The position numbers and the translations under genes are program-made. DNA of 64,000 bases. Origin: Leptospira johnsonii (GTDB taxonomy: Bacteria > Spirochaetota > Leptospiria > Leptospirales > Leptospiraceae). The stretch's first letter is position 1. Each line of letters begins with the position of its first letter. Positions 27,163 through 35,937 of the stretch are shown here, in pieces. The notes under the pieces were generated by a model. It searched no databases. It was not told the origin of the DNA and worked only from the letters and a program-made list of their open reading frames with translations. Location of the stretch: assembly GCF_003112675.1 (NCBI RefSeq), contig NZ_BFAY01000005.1, positions 310,001-374,000 on the forward strand, in the 5' to 3' direction.

Positions 27163-27885
27163 TTAAAAATAAAAAACCGCGATAGAAACACTAAATGCTC
27201 CAAAACCTGCCCAACCGATTGCTCTCATTTCATTTGCAGCACTCGGACCTTCCTTAGAGATCCTTTCCCCAATGAATGGAAGTGCAAGCATCGCCGGCAA
27301 ATGGATCCAGATCATTGCCTTATGAGTGAATATTGTACTTAGACCAGGCTCTCTTTCTAAAGTTTTGGAAGGGGAGAAGAATGCAAGTCCTGCGGTCAGC
27401 GCATACAGAGTAAAAGTGGTCCCCGCCAAAGCAGAATGCATACTACCGGAGGATTCCGAATCCCAAGGAGAAGATTTCATGAGCGCAGTATATAAAAACA
27501 GATTTTTTTGAGGATCCGATATCAGCAAATAATTTGCGTAAGGTTCGTATTCTCTTTTGAGGTTGGAAAGAGCTTGTTCTCCCACTATATTTGTAGCGAG
27601 CCAGAATCCCCAGGTCAAAAGGCCCAAACCTTGGTGCCAGTCCAAAAGAGAACGACGTACTTGCAGACGTTCCTTTTCTTTTTGTAGATCCTTGGACTCT
27701 GAGTTGTTTAAAGTAGAAGTTTCCTGGCTATAAAATCCGGGAGAATACTTGGAATAATCAGGAGTGAAAGGATGAACTTCTGTCCAGCCTGAGAAATCGT
27801 TATAAACGTACGGAGAAGAATGCAGCATCGTACTTGTGCAGAAAAGGAAAACGATAGAAAAGAATAATTTCTTTTCGAAAGCCAT
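27163..27885 (-). CDS. Four-helix membrane protein, possibly cytochrome b561-like
   Basis: 240 residues from ATG 27885 with a signal-like leader (LFFSIVFLFCTSTMLHSS); a TTG at 27903 would add six residues. Four hydrophobic segments follow, each with histidine nearby: DWHQGLGLLTWGFWLATNI, MHSALAGTTFTLYALTAGL, THKAMIWIHLPAMLALPFI and WAGFGAFSVSIAVFYF. Paired histidines within four helices are the arrangement of b-type haem in b561-type proteins. This is structural inference, not a recognised family. The gene precedes a YceI gene, the usual partner of cytochrome b561, in a two-gene operon. Confidence 0.6.
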   Translation of the reverse strand: MAFEKKLFFSIVFLFCTSTMLHSSPYVYNDFSGWTEVHPFTPDYSKYSPGFYSQETSTLNNSESKDLQKEKERLQVRRSLLDWHQGLGLLTWGFWLATNIVGEQALSNLKREYEPYANYLLISDPQKNLFLYTALMKSSPWDSESSGSMHSALAGTTFTLYALTAGLAFFSPSKTLEREPGLSTIFTHKAMIWIHLPAMLALPFIGERISKEGPSAANEMRAIGWAGFGAFSVSIAVFYF

Positions 27886-28028
27886 ATCCCAGTCATAAGA
27901 CAAACTTTAAAAAAGAAAATCATTATTTGGACGGAGAGATAAAAAGGAATAGGCCATATATATTTCGGAATAAACAAAAGGTTCCAAACTCAGACATTAC
28001 CCGAGGATTTTGAGAATGCGGATCTGTA

Positions 28029-28214
28029 TTATCTTCTGCTTTGGACTTTTCTTAATACTTCCGTAACAGCCTGGGTATATCCATCAAATACACCCTTGTC
28101 GTAATCGGATAAGGATTTGTAGCTCAAACCGGAAAACTCTTTTAGAAGTTTGGAAAGTTCTTCTTCTATTACATTTTTGCGAATATATACTGTTTCGAAA
28201 TGGTTCGGATGCAT
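28029..28214 (-). CDS. Small conserved-looking protein, 61 residues, unknown
   Basis: Short helical protein (NVIEEELSKLLKEFSGLSYKS) with no motif I recognise. It starts 5 bases after the stop of the SprT-like gene, on the same strand, so it is the last gene of the slyD-helicase-protease run. Start ATG 28214 has no strong ribosome site; translational re-initiation is likely. Supported mainly by position and an open frame. Confidence 0.55.
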   Translation of the reverse strand: MHPNHFETVYIRKNVIEEELSKLLKEFSGLSYKSLSDYDKGVFDGYTQAVTEVLRKVQSRR

Positions 28215-28219
28215 AAAGT

Positions 28220-29014
28220 TTATCCGTAAAATTCTGATCTAAGCCTAAGACCGATTTCTTTTTGATGTCTTATTAAGAACTTAGGATATTCCATTTTCAA
28301 CCAATTTATCGCCTCGCGGTATCTAACGTATTCTTTTTCCTTACGTTTGAATTCGGGGCTATGAATGGAATTTTGGCCGTTTTTGATCCTTGTAGGAAGT
28401 ATATGATGTAGGATTTCGTGATGGACCACATGTTCCAAAACATAGATAGGAACGTTTTTATGATCCAGGATCGGGCTGATACGTATATTCATATTCCGTT
28501 TTTCGTAACTACCCAATCTTCTTTTTCCAAGGCGATCCGCCCAGCCGATGGATAGGAGTTTTGGATCCATTTTAGGAAAATAGAAAGAAGAAATTCTTTC
28601 TAAGATTGCTTTCAGATCGTAAGCAACGCCGTTTTCCCTTAATTTTTTGAAATTCCCGGTCCCGGATTCGGGAAGAGAATTCAAGAACTCCGCCACTTCT
28701 TCCTTCCAGATCTGTTTCGGTTTGAGTCCCAATAATTTAGAAATCAGTAATGAGAGAAAAGAGAGGATTGTTTCTTCTTCCGCGTCCATTAAGGAAGTAT
28801 GAAATTTGGCTGCTAAGATCCCGTTATGATAAGATACAGAGTGATTTCCGTTTCTGTAGGGATAAAATTTGAGTTCTACGGAACGGACCTGACTATCTTT
28901 GAAACGCCTGGACCTACCTTTTAAAGAATCCCAAACGGAAACCAGAAGTTCTTCCCAGTTCCTGTCGGGGCTAGGGTCAGGAACCGAAAAACTCTCTAAT
29001 TCTTTTTCTGGCAT
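28220..29014 (-). CDS. SprT-like zinc metalloprotein
   Basis: 264 residues. The metallopeptidase core is EHVVHHEILHHILP (HExxH), with a third probable ligand in IHSPEFKRKEKEY, matching the SprT/DUF45 pattern in which the second histidine cluster ends in HSxxF. Before it lies GWADRLGKRRLGSYEKRNM, resembling the strand region of SprT that precedes the zinc helix. SprT (Spartan) proteins process DNA-protein crosslinks. The start is ATG 29014 inside the end of the UvrD-type helicase gene, overlapping it by 38 bases, so the two are translationally linked and may act on the same lesions. The substrate is not known. Confidence 0.75.
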   Translation of the reverse strand: MPEKELESFSVPDPSPDRNWEELLVSVWDSLKGRSRRFKDSQVRSVELKFYPYRNGNHSVSYHNGILAAKFHTSLMDAEEETILSFLSLLISKLLGLKPKQIWKEEVAEFLNSLPESGTGNFKKLRENGVAYDLKAILERISSFYFPKMDPKLLSIGWADRLGKRRLGSYEKRNMNIRISPILDHKNVPIYVLEHVVHHEILHHILPTRIKNGQNSIHSPEFKRKEKEYVRYREAINWLKMEYPKFLIRHQKEIGLRLRSEFYG

Positions 29015-30968
29015 CTGACTCGTCTTGGTTTTGGTTTTTTTGAGAAGAAGAAGGATTAGAGGATTCTTCTTTTTTAACGATAAAACTTTTATCTAATACT
29101 TTTTCAGGTTCTCTGATCTCTTCTATAAATCTGGAAACTCGATTAAAATACTGTGTATTTTTCTGTTGAGAGATCTGAGGGTAGGTGAGTACTAATTTCT
29201 TTTTAGCTCTTGTGATTCCCACATAAAATAATCTTCTTTCTTCTTCTAAGTTTTTTTCTCCTCTTCCGGAAGGAAAAGAACCTTCTGATACATTCAATAT
29301 TACAACAGTATCGAATTCCAATCCTTTGGAAGAATGGACCGTGGATAGAACCAATCTTTCGTCTTCTTCCTCAGGAGAAATTTTGTCTAAGCTTCGACTA
29401 GGTCCTTCTAAACTCATATCCACCAAAAACTCATGTAGAGTTTCGTATTTTTGAGAAAGAGTTAAAAATGCATTCAGGTCTTCTAATCTTCTTTTATAAT
29501 CATCATATTTCTTTTCAAGTAATGGAGAATAATAATCTATAAAATTGCTTAAAAGTTTTTTTAGATCTTTTTCCGAGTCGTTGGTCAGATCATATAATTC
29601 TTTTAAATAGGATGCAGTAGCACCTTTCGATTCGGAAACGATCTTTTCCAGATTTCCGCCCGATTTCTCCAAATCTGTCAGAATGGATCTTGCCTTTGAG
29701 GCACCGATTCCTGGAAGAAGAAGTAAAACTCTCAGCCAAGAAACAGAGTCAGTCTTATTTTCCCTAATTTTTAGAAGAGAAAGATAATCCTTTGCATGAG
29801 CGCTCTCTACGAATTTTTTTCCGCCGAATTTTAAGAATGGGATATTTCTCTGGGACAATACTAGTTCCAGTTGGTTTGAATTCCAGCCGGATCTAAATAG
29901 AACTGCTATTTCCTTTAATGGAATACCGTCTTCTCTTCTTTCTAATATAAGATCGGCAATCCCTTCCGCTTCTTCTAACTCGTCTGAAAATCCGACGAGT
30001 GCAGGTTTTTGAAAGTCTTCGTTTTTGGTGTATAGGTATTTCTCGTATTTTTCCCTAAAATTAGAAAGGACCACATTTGCCAGATTTAAAATGGATGGGG
30101 TGCTTCTGTAATTTCTTTCTAAATAGATCGTTTTAGTTTTGGGAAACAGTTTCGGAAAATTGAATATTCCGTTTACATCAGCTCCCCGGAAGGAATATAC
30201 ACTTTGGGCATCATCTCCTACTACCAAAATGTTTTCATGATCTAATGCGAGTAGGCAAGTGATATGAGCCTGGATCTGGTTTGTATCCTGGAACTCATCC
30301 ACCATAATATATTTGTACTGTTCTGAGATCTTTTTGCGAACGGTTTCATTCTTGTTCAGAAGGTCTCTTGTGTACGTCAAAAGATCATCATAATCTAATA
30401 GAGATCTTTGTTTTTTGTAATCTCCGTACTCTTGGAAAATTTTACGAACAGCAGATTCTTGGTCCAAAAACTTAGGATATTCAGCTTCTAAAAGTTCTTC
30501 TAAAGATTTTCCTCGATTGATGATGGACGAATGAAGAGAGATCAAAGTGTCATTGGAAGGAAACCTGGACTTCTGTTTGGCATATTCTCCCTCTGTTCTT
30601 AAAAGTTGGAATATATCAGAAGTGTCCGACTCATCTAAGACAGAAAACTGGGAGGAAAATCCGAGCACTGGTGCGTACTTTCTGAGAATATGACTTCCGA
30701 AAGAATGGAACGTACCTCCGTGAACACGGGCGCAACGTTTATCCAGTAGAGATACCGCTCTGGAGAGCATTTCTCTTGCCGCTTTTCGAGTGAATGTTAG
30801 AAGTAAGATGTTTTCGGCGGGAATGCCGGATTCAACTAATTTGGAAAGTCTGTGAACGATTGTTTTTGTTTTTCCCGTTCCGGCACCGGCGATCACTAAA
30901 ACCGGGCCGTTTAGGGTCTCGATAGCTTCCTTTTGTTTTTCGTTAAGTGACTCTAAGGACGCACTCAT
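28977..30968 (-). CDS. UvrD/PcrA/Rep-type SF1 DNA helicase
   Basis: 663 residues with all SF1A motifs: GPVLVIAGAGTGKTKTIVHRL (I), LLTFTRKAA (Ia), YIMVDEFQDTNQIQ (II), VGDDAQSVYSFRGA (III), YLERNYRSTPSIL (IV), VLSTVHSSKGLEFDTVVILN (V) and RRLFYVGITRAKKKLVL (VI). It is a 3'-5' ATP-dependent helicase for repair or replication restart. The length is slightly shorter than E. coli UvrD. The C-terminal tail is charged (KNQNQDESDARKRIREFFGS) and its coding region houses the start of the SprT-like gene. It lies 6 bases downstream of slyD. Confidence 0.95.
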   Translation of the reverse strand: MSASLESLNEKQKEAIETLNGPVLVIAGAGTGKTKTIVHRLSKLVESGIPAENILLLTFTRKAAREMLSRAVSLLDKRCARVHGGTFHSFGSHILRKYAPVLGFSSQFSVLDESDTSDIFQLLRTEGEYAKQKSRFPSNDTLISLHSSIINRGKSLEELLEAEYPKFLDQESAVRKIFQEYGDYKKQRSLLDYDDLLTYTRDLLNKNETVRKKISEQYKYIMVDEFQDTNQIQAHITCLLALDHENILVVGDDAQSVYSFRGADVNGIFNFPKLFPKTKTIYLERNYRSTPSILNLANVVLSNFREKYEKYLYTKNEDFQKPALVGFSDELEEAEGIADLILERREDGIPLKEIAVLFRSGWNSNQLELVLSQRNIPFLKFGGKKFVESAHAKDYLSLLKIRENKTDSVSWLRVLLLLPGIGASKARSILTDLEKSGGNLEKIVSESKGATASYLKELYDLTNDSEKDLKKLLSNFIDYYSPLLEKKYDDYKRRLEDLNAFLTLSQKYETLHEFLVDMSLEGPSRSLDKISPEEEDERLVLSTVHSSKGLEFDTVVILNVSEGSFPSGRGEKNLEEERRLFYVGITRAKKKLVLTYPQISQQKNTQYFNRVSRFIEEIREPEKVLDKSFIVKKEESSNPSSSQKNQNQDESDARKRIREFFGS

Positions 30969-30974
30969 TTGAGA

Positions 30975-31445
30975 TCAGTGGTGGTGATGTCCCCCCTCAC
31001 CGTGAACATGCCCATGACTCACTTCCTCGTCAGTTGCTATCCTGATATTTACGATCTGGACATCGAAAATCAGATCCACCCCAGCTAGAGGATGGTTTCC
31101 GTCCACGATCACAGATTCTCCCTTGATATCAGTAATCGTATAAACAGTATCCGGCTCATCGGTTTGGAACATCATTCCTACACTCAATTCTTCCCCTTCC
31201 GGGAATTGGCTTTTAGGCACATCGAAAACTAGTTCAGGATTTTTTTGGCCATACGCCTTATCAGCGGAAACAGAGATTACTTTTTTATCTCCCGTAGTCA
31301 GACCTTTAATTTCGTCTTCTAGACCGGAAATGATTTGTCCGGTCCCTTCCAGATAAGAAAGAGGGTGGCTTCCTTGAGAAGAATCGATTTCGTTTCCTTC
31401 TTTATCTGTTAATTTATAGTGAAAAGTCACTACTCTTGGGTTCAT
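30975..31445 (-). CDS. slyD: FKBP-type peptidyl-prolyl isomerase, SlyD-like
   Basis: 156 residues. The N-terminal FKBP half reads VTFHYKLTDKEGNEIDSSQGS and LPYLEGTG-like LSYLEGTGQIISGLEDEI, and the insert-in-flap domain is present after about residue 70. The C-terminus is histidine-rich (SHGHVHGEGGHHHH), the metal-binding tail of SlyD. It would act as cytoplasmic proline isomerase/chaperone and nickel metallochaperone. GGAG lies about eight bases before the ATG at 31445. It is the first gene of a run with the helicase, SprT-like and 61-residue proteins; a plausible promoter lies 70 bases upstream. Confidence 0.9.
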   Translation of the reverse strand: MNPRVVTFHYKLTDKEGNEIDSSQGSHPLSYLEGTGQIISGLEDEIKGLTTGDKKVISVSADKAYGQKNPELVFDVPKSQFPEGEELSVGMMFQTDEPDTVYTITDIKGESVIVDGNHPLAGVDLIFDVQIVNIRIATDEEVSHGHVHGEGGHHHH

Positions 31446-31513
31446 TTATTGCTCCAACCGGGGTTAAGCCCTTGACGGGGAAGGGAGGGAAGTTCCGGCA
31501 CGTAATTTAAGTT

Positions 31514-31541
31514 AGTATATTCTTGGAAGATCCTAGGACAA
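31514..31541 (-). promoter_or_regulatory. Possible slyD promoter
   Basis: On the minus strand, TTGTCC (31536-31541) and TATACT (31514-31519) are spaced by 16 bases, about 70 bases upstream of the slyD ATG. The -10 box differs from TATAAT by one base; the -35 by two. Unverified. Confidence 0.4.
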
Positions 31542-31560
31542 TCAGATTTTTGAGGCTAAG

Positions 31561-31896
31561 TCAAAAGTCGTAGGAAATTTCGACTCCGAAATTCTCTACA
31601 TCCTTAATAAACTGTTCTACTCGATTTGCCAAAAAGAACCAAGAATCTCTATGAACAATATCATTTAGAAAATTCAGGAATCGATTTGTATTTCTAAGAG
31701 CGAATTCCCTGTCTTGGGTGTAGTTTAGAAGAACTGTATATGCCAAAGACTTTAGAACTTTATCATTTTCAGCTAATTCAAAATACCCAGGGATATCAGG
31801 CTCGAATAAGCTAAGCCTAGTTTTGGCACTCCCTTCGGTTACATACAAATTATAATCTGCTGAGTTCGGCACTCTGTCGGCTGAGTATACTTTCAT
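31561..31896 (-). CDS. Hypothetical protein, 111 residues
   Basis: From ATG 31896, preceded by GAGGAG ten bases upstream, 111 residues. A longer open frame to 32007 has no good ribosome site. The protein is soluble, acidic and helical toward the end (NFLNDIVHRDSWFFLANRVEQ). The start MKVYSADRVPNSAD suggests a cytoplasmic protein. No family recognised. It stands alone between fadH-like and slyD genes, with 115 bases to the latter. Confidence 0.5.
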   Translation of the reverse strand: MKVYSADRVPNSADYNLYVTEGSAKTRLSLFEPDIPGYFELAENDKVLKSLAYTVLLNYTQDREFALRNTNRFLNFLNDIVHRDSWFFLANRVEQFIKDVENFGVEISYDF

Positions 31897-32053
31897 TTTA
31901 GGCAACTCCTCTAAGAAACCAGAGGAAAATGTGGTTTCCATTAAGAAACATACCCACAAAAAGTCAACGGGAAAGAATAGTTTTGGCATTTCTTCGCCAC
32001 AAAACAAACCTAAGTTTAGAGAATGTTTTAGGAAACCTTTCTGAAATATTCTG

Positions 32054-32081
32054 TTGGACGGAACATTCTTTGCCCGTCCAA
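32054..32081. other. Hairpin-forming inverted repeat between fadH-like gene and unknown gene
   Basis: TTGGACGG and CCGTCCAA are perfectly complementary over eight bases with a 12-base loop. It lies 80 bases downstream of the fadH-like stop and about 160 bases upstream of the ATG at 31896. No T-run follows on either strand, so it is not a standard terminator. Confidence 0.4.
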
Positions 32082-32109
32082 TCGGTAACCCTCCAGTAAT
32101 TCTAAAAGT

Positions 32110-32123
32110 ATAACATCTGTTAT
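32110..32123. promoter_or_regulatory. Small palindrome ATAACA-TC-TGTTAT
   Basis: A perfect 6+2+6 palindrome 38 bases past the fadH-like stop and 213 bases before the 111-residue gene. It could be a repressor site or chance in AT-rich sequence. Confidence 0.2.
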
Positions 32124-32160
32124 TCCTAGTTGAAAATAAATTTTTACTAATATACTTTTT

Positions 32161-34185
32161 TTAGTTTTGTTCCGTTCCGATCCTGGTTGCCGCTAAGTAA
32201 CCTTCTAACATGGCTCTTTTGGCATCTATTCCGGAGGCATCTTTTGCTCCGCCGATCAGATAAGAAGGGATTTGGCTTCTTTCCTTGCTGAAAGTTTCGT
32301 ATAAGGAAGCATCACTTGTTTGTCCGGCGCAAAGAATGATAGAATCGCATTCTAATGTTTTTGCTCCCTCTTTTTTGGTCTCTATTACAAGTCCTTTATC
32401 GGTCACTTCTTTATAGGTAAGAGAGGATAGGAAATCCACACCCTTAGATTGTAATTCTTGTAGAAGCGCCCAGGAGGTAGTGGCTCCGAGACCTGCACCT
32501 ACTTTTCCATTCCTTCTTAAGATAGAAACTTTTCTATGTGCTGTTTCCGGTTGAATCGCAGCTTGTGTGTATGAGTTTACGTTATATTTCTCGAAGTAGG
32601 TAGGGATATCCGGATCCTTCTCCTCTGTAAGCTTATGAGCAACGTCTACACCGATTCCTCCACCTCCAATGATGGCCACTTTGGATCCTGCTTTGAAAGT
32701 CCCATTCAAAAATTCCACATAGCTTGCATGAGGCTTTTTGTCTAATCCTGGAAGATTTAAGTTTCTAGGTAGAACTCCAGTCGCAAAGATTACTGCATCC
32801 GGTTTAAGATCATCTAACAGTTTCAGATCCGCTTTTGTGTTTAGACGGATATCTACCTTTAAACGAGGAAGTTCGTTTTTGAAATAGCGGATCGTTTCAT
32901 AAAATTCGAATTTACCCGGTATGGCAGCGGCCAAATTCAATTGGCCCCCCAATTTTTCGGAAGCTTCTAAAAGAATAACTTCATGCCCACGTAAAGCGGC
33001 AACTCTTGCTGATTCCATTCCGCCTGGGCCGGAACCGACTACTACCACTCTTTGTCTTTTTGCCTGAGGAAGTGATTTCCATTCCAGCTCTCTGTTTGCG
33101 GAAGGATTCACTAAACAAGAAACCATTTCTTCTTTAAAAGTATGATCCAAACAAGCTTGGTTACAAGCGACACAGGTATTCACTCTTTCCGTTTGGTTTT
33201 CTTTGATCTTATTTACGATATCTGCATCCGCTAAGAATGGTCTTGCCATACTTACTATATCAGCTTCTCCGGCATTCAGTACTTGGATGATTGTCTCGGG
33301 CATATTGATCCTGTTGGAAGCGATGATTGGAATTCCAGGAACTGCATTCTTTACTTTACCTGCGATCTTTGCCCATGCGCCTCTTGGAACTAACTGAGAG
33401 ATAGTTGGAATACGAGACTCATGCCAACCAATCCCGATATTGAGTGCATCTGCTCCTGCTTCTTTTAGTTCGGTTGCAAGTGAGATCACTTCTTCGAAGG
33501 TTGGGTTGCCTGGGATCAAATCGATCCCGGACATTCTTACGATCACTGGAAAACCAGGGCCAACTTGTTTACGGACTTCTTTCATTGTTTCGATCGCAAA
33601 TCTTCTGCGGTTTTCAGCAGAACCTCCGAACTCGTCCGTTCTTTTGTTAGTCACTTCGGAGAAGAATTGGTTTACCAAATATCCTTCAGAAGCCATAACT
33701 TCTACCGCTCTGAAACCTACTTGTTTTGCACGTAATGCGGAAGATCCGAAATCACGGATGGTTCTCCATGCTTCTTCCGTTGAAAGTTCTTTTGGTATGA
33801 ATCGGTTGATAGGTGCGCGTAAAGCAGAAGGAGCTACGAGTTCTCTGTGATAAGCGTATCTTCCCGCATGGAATAATTGTGCGCAGAAAATTCCCATTGG
33901 CTTGAGAACGGAGGCGACTTTTTCAAGTTCGTGGCAGTCTTCTTCCTTCTGGAAATCAAAAAAAATATTAGAACCTTTTCCTTCCGCATTTACCGAAATT
34001 CCTCCGGTGGTAATTAGTCCAACTCCTCCTTCGAACCTTCTTCCATAGAATGCAGCCATTCTATCAGCGGTATGGGGCATTCCCTCCAAACCCAAGTGCA
34101 TGGATCCCATGATAATACGATTTGAAATAGTTTCGGCTCCGATATCTATCGGGCGAAAGATTGGGGAAATATCTAAAGAAGACAT
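32161..34185 (-). CDS. fadH: 2,4-dienoyl-CoA reductase / FadH-type flavoenzyme
   Basis: 674 residues with the composite OYE plus flavin-dinucleotide-reductase architecture. The TIM-barrel OYE half starts PIFRPIDIGAETISNRIIMG and contains FFSEVTNKRTDEFGGSAENR. The 4Fe-4S cluster motif follows at CVACNQACLDHTFKEEMVSC. The C-terminal dinucleotide half has VVVGSGPGGMESARVAALRG and IGGGGIGVDVA. FadH reduces 2,4-dienoyl-CoA with NADPH in beta-oxidation of unsaturated fatty acids; related members act on other enones. AAAGGCGG precedes the ATG at 34185. A palindromic operator sits just upstream, suggesting a local repressor. Confidence 0.88.
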   Translation of the reverse strand: MSSLDISPIFRPIDIGAETISNRIIMGSMHLGLEGMPHTADRMAAFYGRRFEGGVGLITTGGISVNAEGKGSNIFFDFQKEEDCHELEKVASVLKPMGIFCAQLFHAGRYAYHRELVAPSALRAPINRFIPKELSTEEAWRTIRDFGSSALRAKQVGFRAVEVMASEGYLVNQFFSEVTNKRTDEFGGSAENRRRFAIETMKEVRKQVGPGFPVIVRMSGIDLIPGNPTFEEVISLATELKEAGADALNIGIGWHESRIPTISQLVPRGAWAKIAGKVKNAVPGIPIIASNRINMPETIIQVLNAGEADIVSMARPFLADADIVNKIKENQTERVNTCVACNQACLDHTFKEEMVSCLVNPSANRELEWKSLPQAKRQRVVVVGSGPGGMESARVAALRGHEVILLEASEKLGGQLNLAAAIPGKFEFYETIRYFKNELPRLKVDIRLNTKADLKLLDDLKPDAVIFATGVLPRNLNLPGLDKKPHASYVEFLNGTFKAGSKVAIIGGGGIGVDVAHKLTEEKDPDIPTYFEKYNVNSYTQAAIQPETAHRKVSILRRNGKVGAGLGATTSWALLQELQSKGVDFLSSLTYKEVTDKGLVIETKKEGAKTLECDSIILCAGQTSDASLYETFSKERSQIPSYLIGGAKDASGIDAKRAMLEGYLAATRIGTEQN

Positions 34186-34211
34186 TCACAGTCCGCCTTT
34201 CTCTTTATTTG

Positions 34212-34231
34212 AGTAGAACACTCGTTCTACT
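34212..34231. promoter_or_regulatory. Palindromic operator candidate upstream of fadH-like gene
   Basis: AGTAGAACACTCGTTCTACT is a perfect 8+4+8 inverted repeat, 27 bases upstream of the fadH-like start. Its geometry resembles TetR-family operators such as those regulating old-yellow-enzyme genes. No TetR gene is in the window. Confidence 0.5.
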
Positions 34232-34320
34232 AAGAAAGGATTTTTACTGAATTTGGAACTGGCAACGGTTTTTCTAGGAATTTTGAAAATAGATACCGAA
34301 CATGATTCGGCAAAACTATT

Positions 34321-35838
34321 TCAATTGATAGAAAAACGATTTAAGGCTGAGATATACGCTTGAGAACAAGCCTCAATAATATCAGTAGAGCTTGCTTTTC
34401 CTACAACTCTTTCTCCATGTTTTTCTAAAGTAACGGAAGCTTCTGCCAAAGCGTCTTGTCCTTCTGTTACAGGAGAGATCACGAGCTTAATGAGCTCCAC
34501 ATCGGAGATAGTTGCCTTCTGGATTGCCTTAAATATAGAATCTACAGGACCGTCGCCTGTTGCGGATTCTTCTTTGAGATTTCCTTCGATGGAAAGTCGG
34601 ATACTTGCAGTAGGTGTGCTCTTAGTTCCGGTAGTTACATGAAAACTTTCTAATACATATTTATCGTTGGAAGATTTTCTGGATTCGTCTGCGAATAATG
34701 CACGGATATCCTCATCGAAAATTTCTTTTTTACGGTCTGCGATCTCTAAAAATCTTTGGTAAGCCGCTTCCAATTCTTCCGGATGAGGACTGAATCCTAG
34801 ACGAACAATCCTATCTTTGAAACCGGCTCTTCCGCTATGTCTGCCGAGTACCATACGGTTGGATTGGATGCCCACACTTTCAGGCGTCATGATCTCATAT
34901 GTTTCTCTATTTTTCAAAACACCGTCTTGGTGGATCCCTGACTCATGAGCGAACGCGTTTGCACCTACAACCGCTTTATTCGGTTGGACTACCATTCCTG
35001 TGATCGTTTTCACTAGATAGGAGGCCTTTGCGATCTCTTCCGTTTGGATCCTGGTTTGTATTCCGAATTTGTCCTTACGTGTACGAAGTGCCATGACCAC
35101 TTCTTCCATAGCTGTATTACCGGCTCTTTCTCCGATACCGTTTACAGTACATTCTACTTGCCTTGCTCCGTTTTGGATAGCGGCCAAACTATTGGAAGTC
35201 GCAAGTCCTAGATCGTTATGGCAATGCGCGGAGAATATTGCTTTCTCGCTTCCTTTTACGTTCTGGATCAGGAATTTGAATAATTCACCATACTCGTACG
35301 GTGTAGTATATCCTACAGTATCCGGGATATTGATCGTGGTAGCGCCAGCTTCAATGACTGCTTCACAAAGTTCTCTTAGGAACTCAGGCTCGGAACGAGT
35401 AGCATCTTCCGGTGAAAATTCCACGTCGTCCACATGATCTCTGCAGATCTTGACTGCTTCCATAGCCATTTTCAAAACCTCGGAAGCATCCTTTCCTAGT
35501 TTGAATTTCATATGAATGGGAGAAGATGCGATAAAAGTATGAATTCTTCTTTTTTTAGCGGGAATGATTGCTTTAGCGGCAGCTTCTAGATCCGGGCGAA
35601 CTGCTCTTGCGAGTGCCGCGATAATCGGACCTTCTACCTCTCTGGAAATTCTTTGGACTGCCTGGAATTGAACGGGAGAAGATACCGGGAAACCTGCTTC
35701 GATCACATCCACATTCATTTTAGCGAGCTGGAGTGCGATCTCTATCTTCTCATTCTCGCTCATTGCCGCGCCTGGACACTGTTCTCCGTCTCGGAGAGTG
35801 GTATCGAAAATCCGAACAAAATCCAAATTTGAGTTCAT
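34321..35838 (-). CDS. leuA: 2-isopropylmalate synthase
   Basis: 505 residues from ATG 35838, preceded by TTAGGGAAG; an in-frame ATG extension to 35946 lacks family similarity. Family motifs: VRIFDTTLRDGEQCPGAAM, IFSAHCHNDLGLATSNSLAA with the metal-binding histidines, and GANAFAHESGIHQDG. The C-terminal LeuA-dimer regulatory domain follows, ending in SQAYISALNRF. It catalyses condensation of 2-oxoisovalerate with acetyl-CoA, the first step to leucine. Distinction from citramalate synthase rests on the GEQCPGAAM start, which fits LeuA. Divergent from the VOC gene across 99 bases. Confidence 0.93.
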   Translation of the reverse strand: MNSNLDFVRIFDTTLRDGEQCPGAAMSENEKIEIALQLAKMNVDVIEAGFPVSSPVQFQAVQRISREVEGPIIAALARAVRPDLEAAAKAIIPAKKRRIHTFIASSPIHMKFKLGKDASEVLKMAMEAVKICRDHVDDVEFSPEDATRSEPEFLRELCEAVIEAGATTINIPDTVGYTTPYEYGELFKFLIQNVKGSEKAIFSAHCHNDLGLATSNSLAAIQNGARQVECTVNGIGERAGNTAMEEVVMALRTRKDKFGIQTRIQTEEIAKASYLVKTITGMVVQPNKAVVGANAFAHESGIHQDGVLKNRETYEIMTPESVGIQSNRMVLGRHSGRAGFKDRIVRLGFSPHPEELEAAYQRFLEIADRKKEIFDEDIRALFADESRKSSNDKYVLESFHVTTGTKSTPTASIRLSIEGNLKEESATGDGPVDSIFKAIQKATISDVELIKLVISPVTEGQDALAEASVTLEKHGERVVGKASSTDIIEACSQAYISALNRFSIN

Positions 35839-35937
35839 ATGCTTGGAAAACTTCCCTAACTCCAAAATTATAGTCTGAATTGGGCCGTAAACCCAATAAA
35901 TACCAGGTTTTGCGCTTTCGGAGGTTAGACTTAAAAC

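Noticed and set aside
32054..32081. Terminator of the fadH-like gene
   Set aside because: The stem is good but no T-run follows on either strand, so it is listed only as an inverted repeat.
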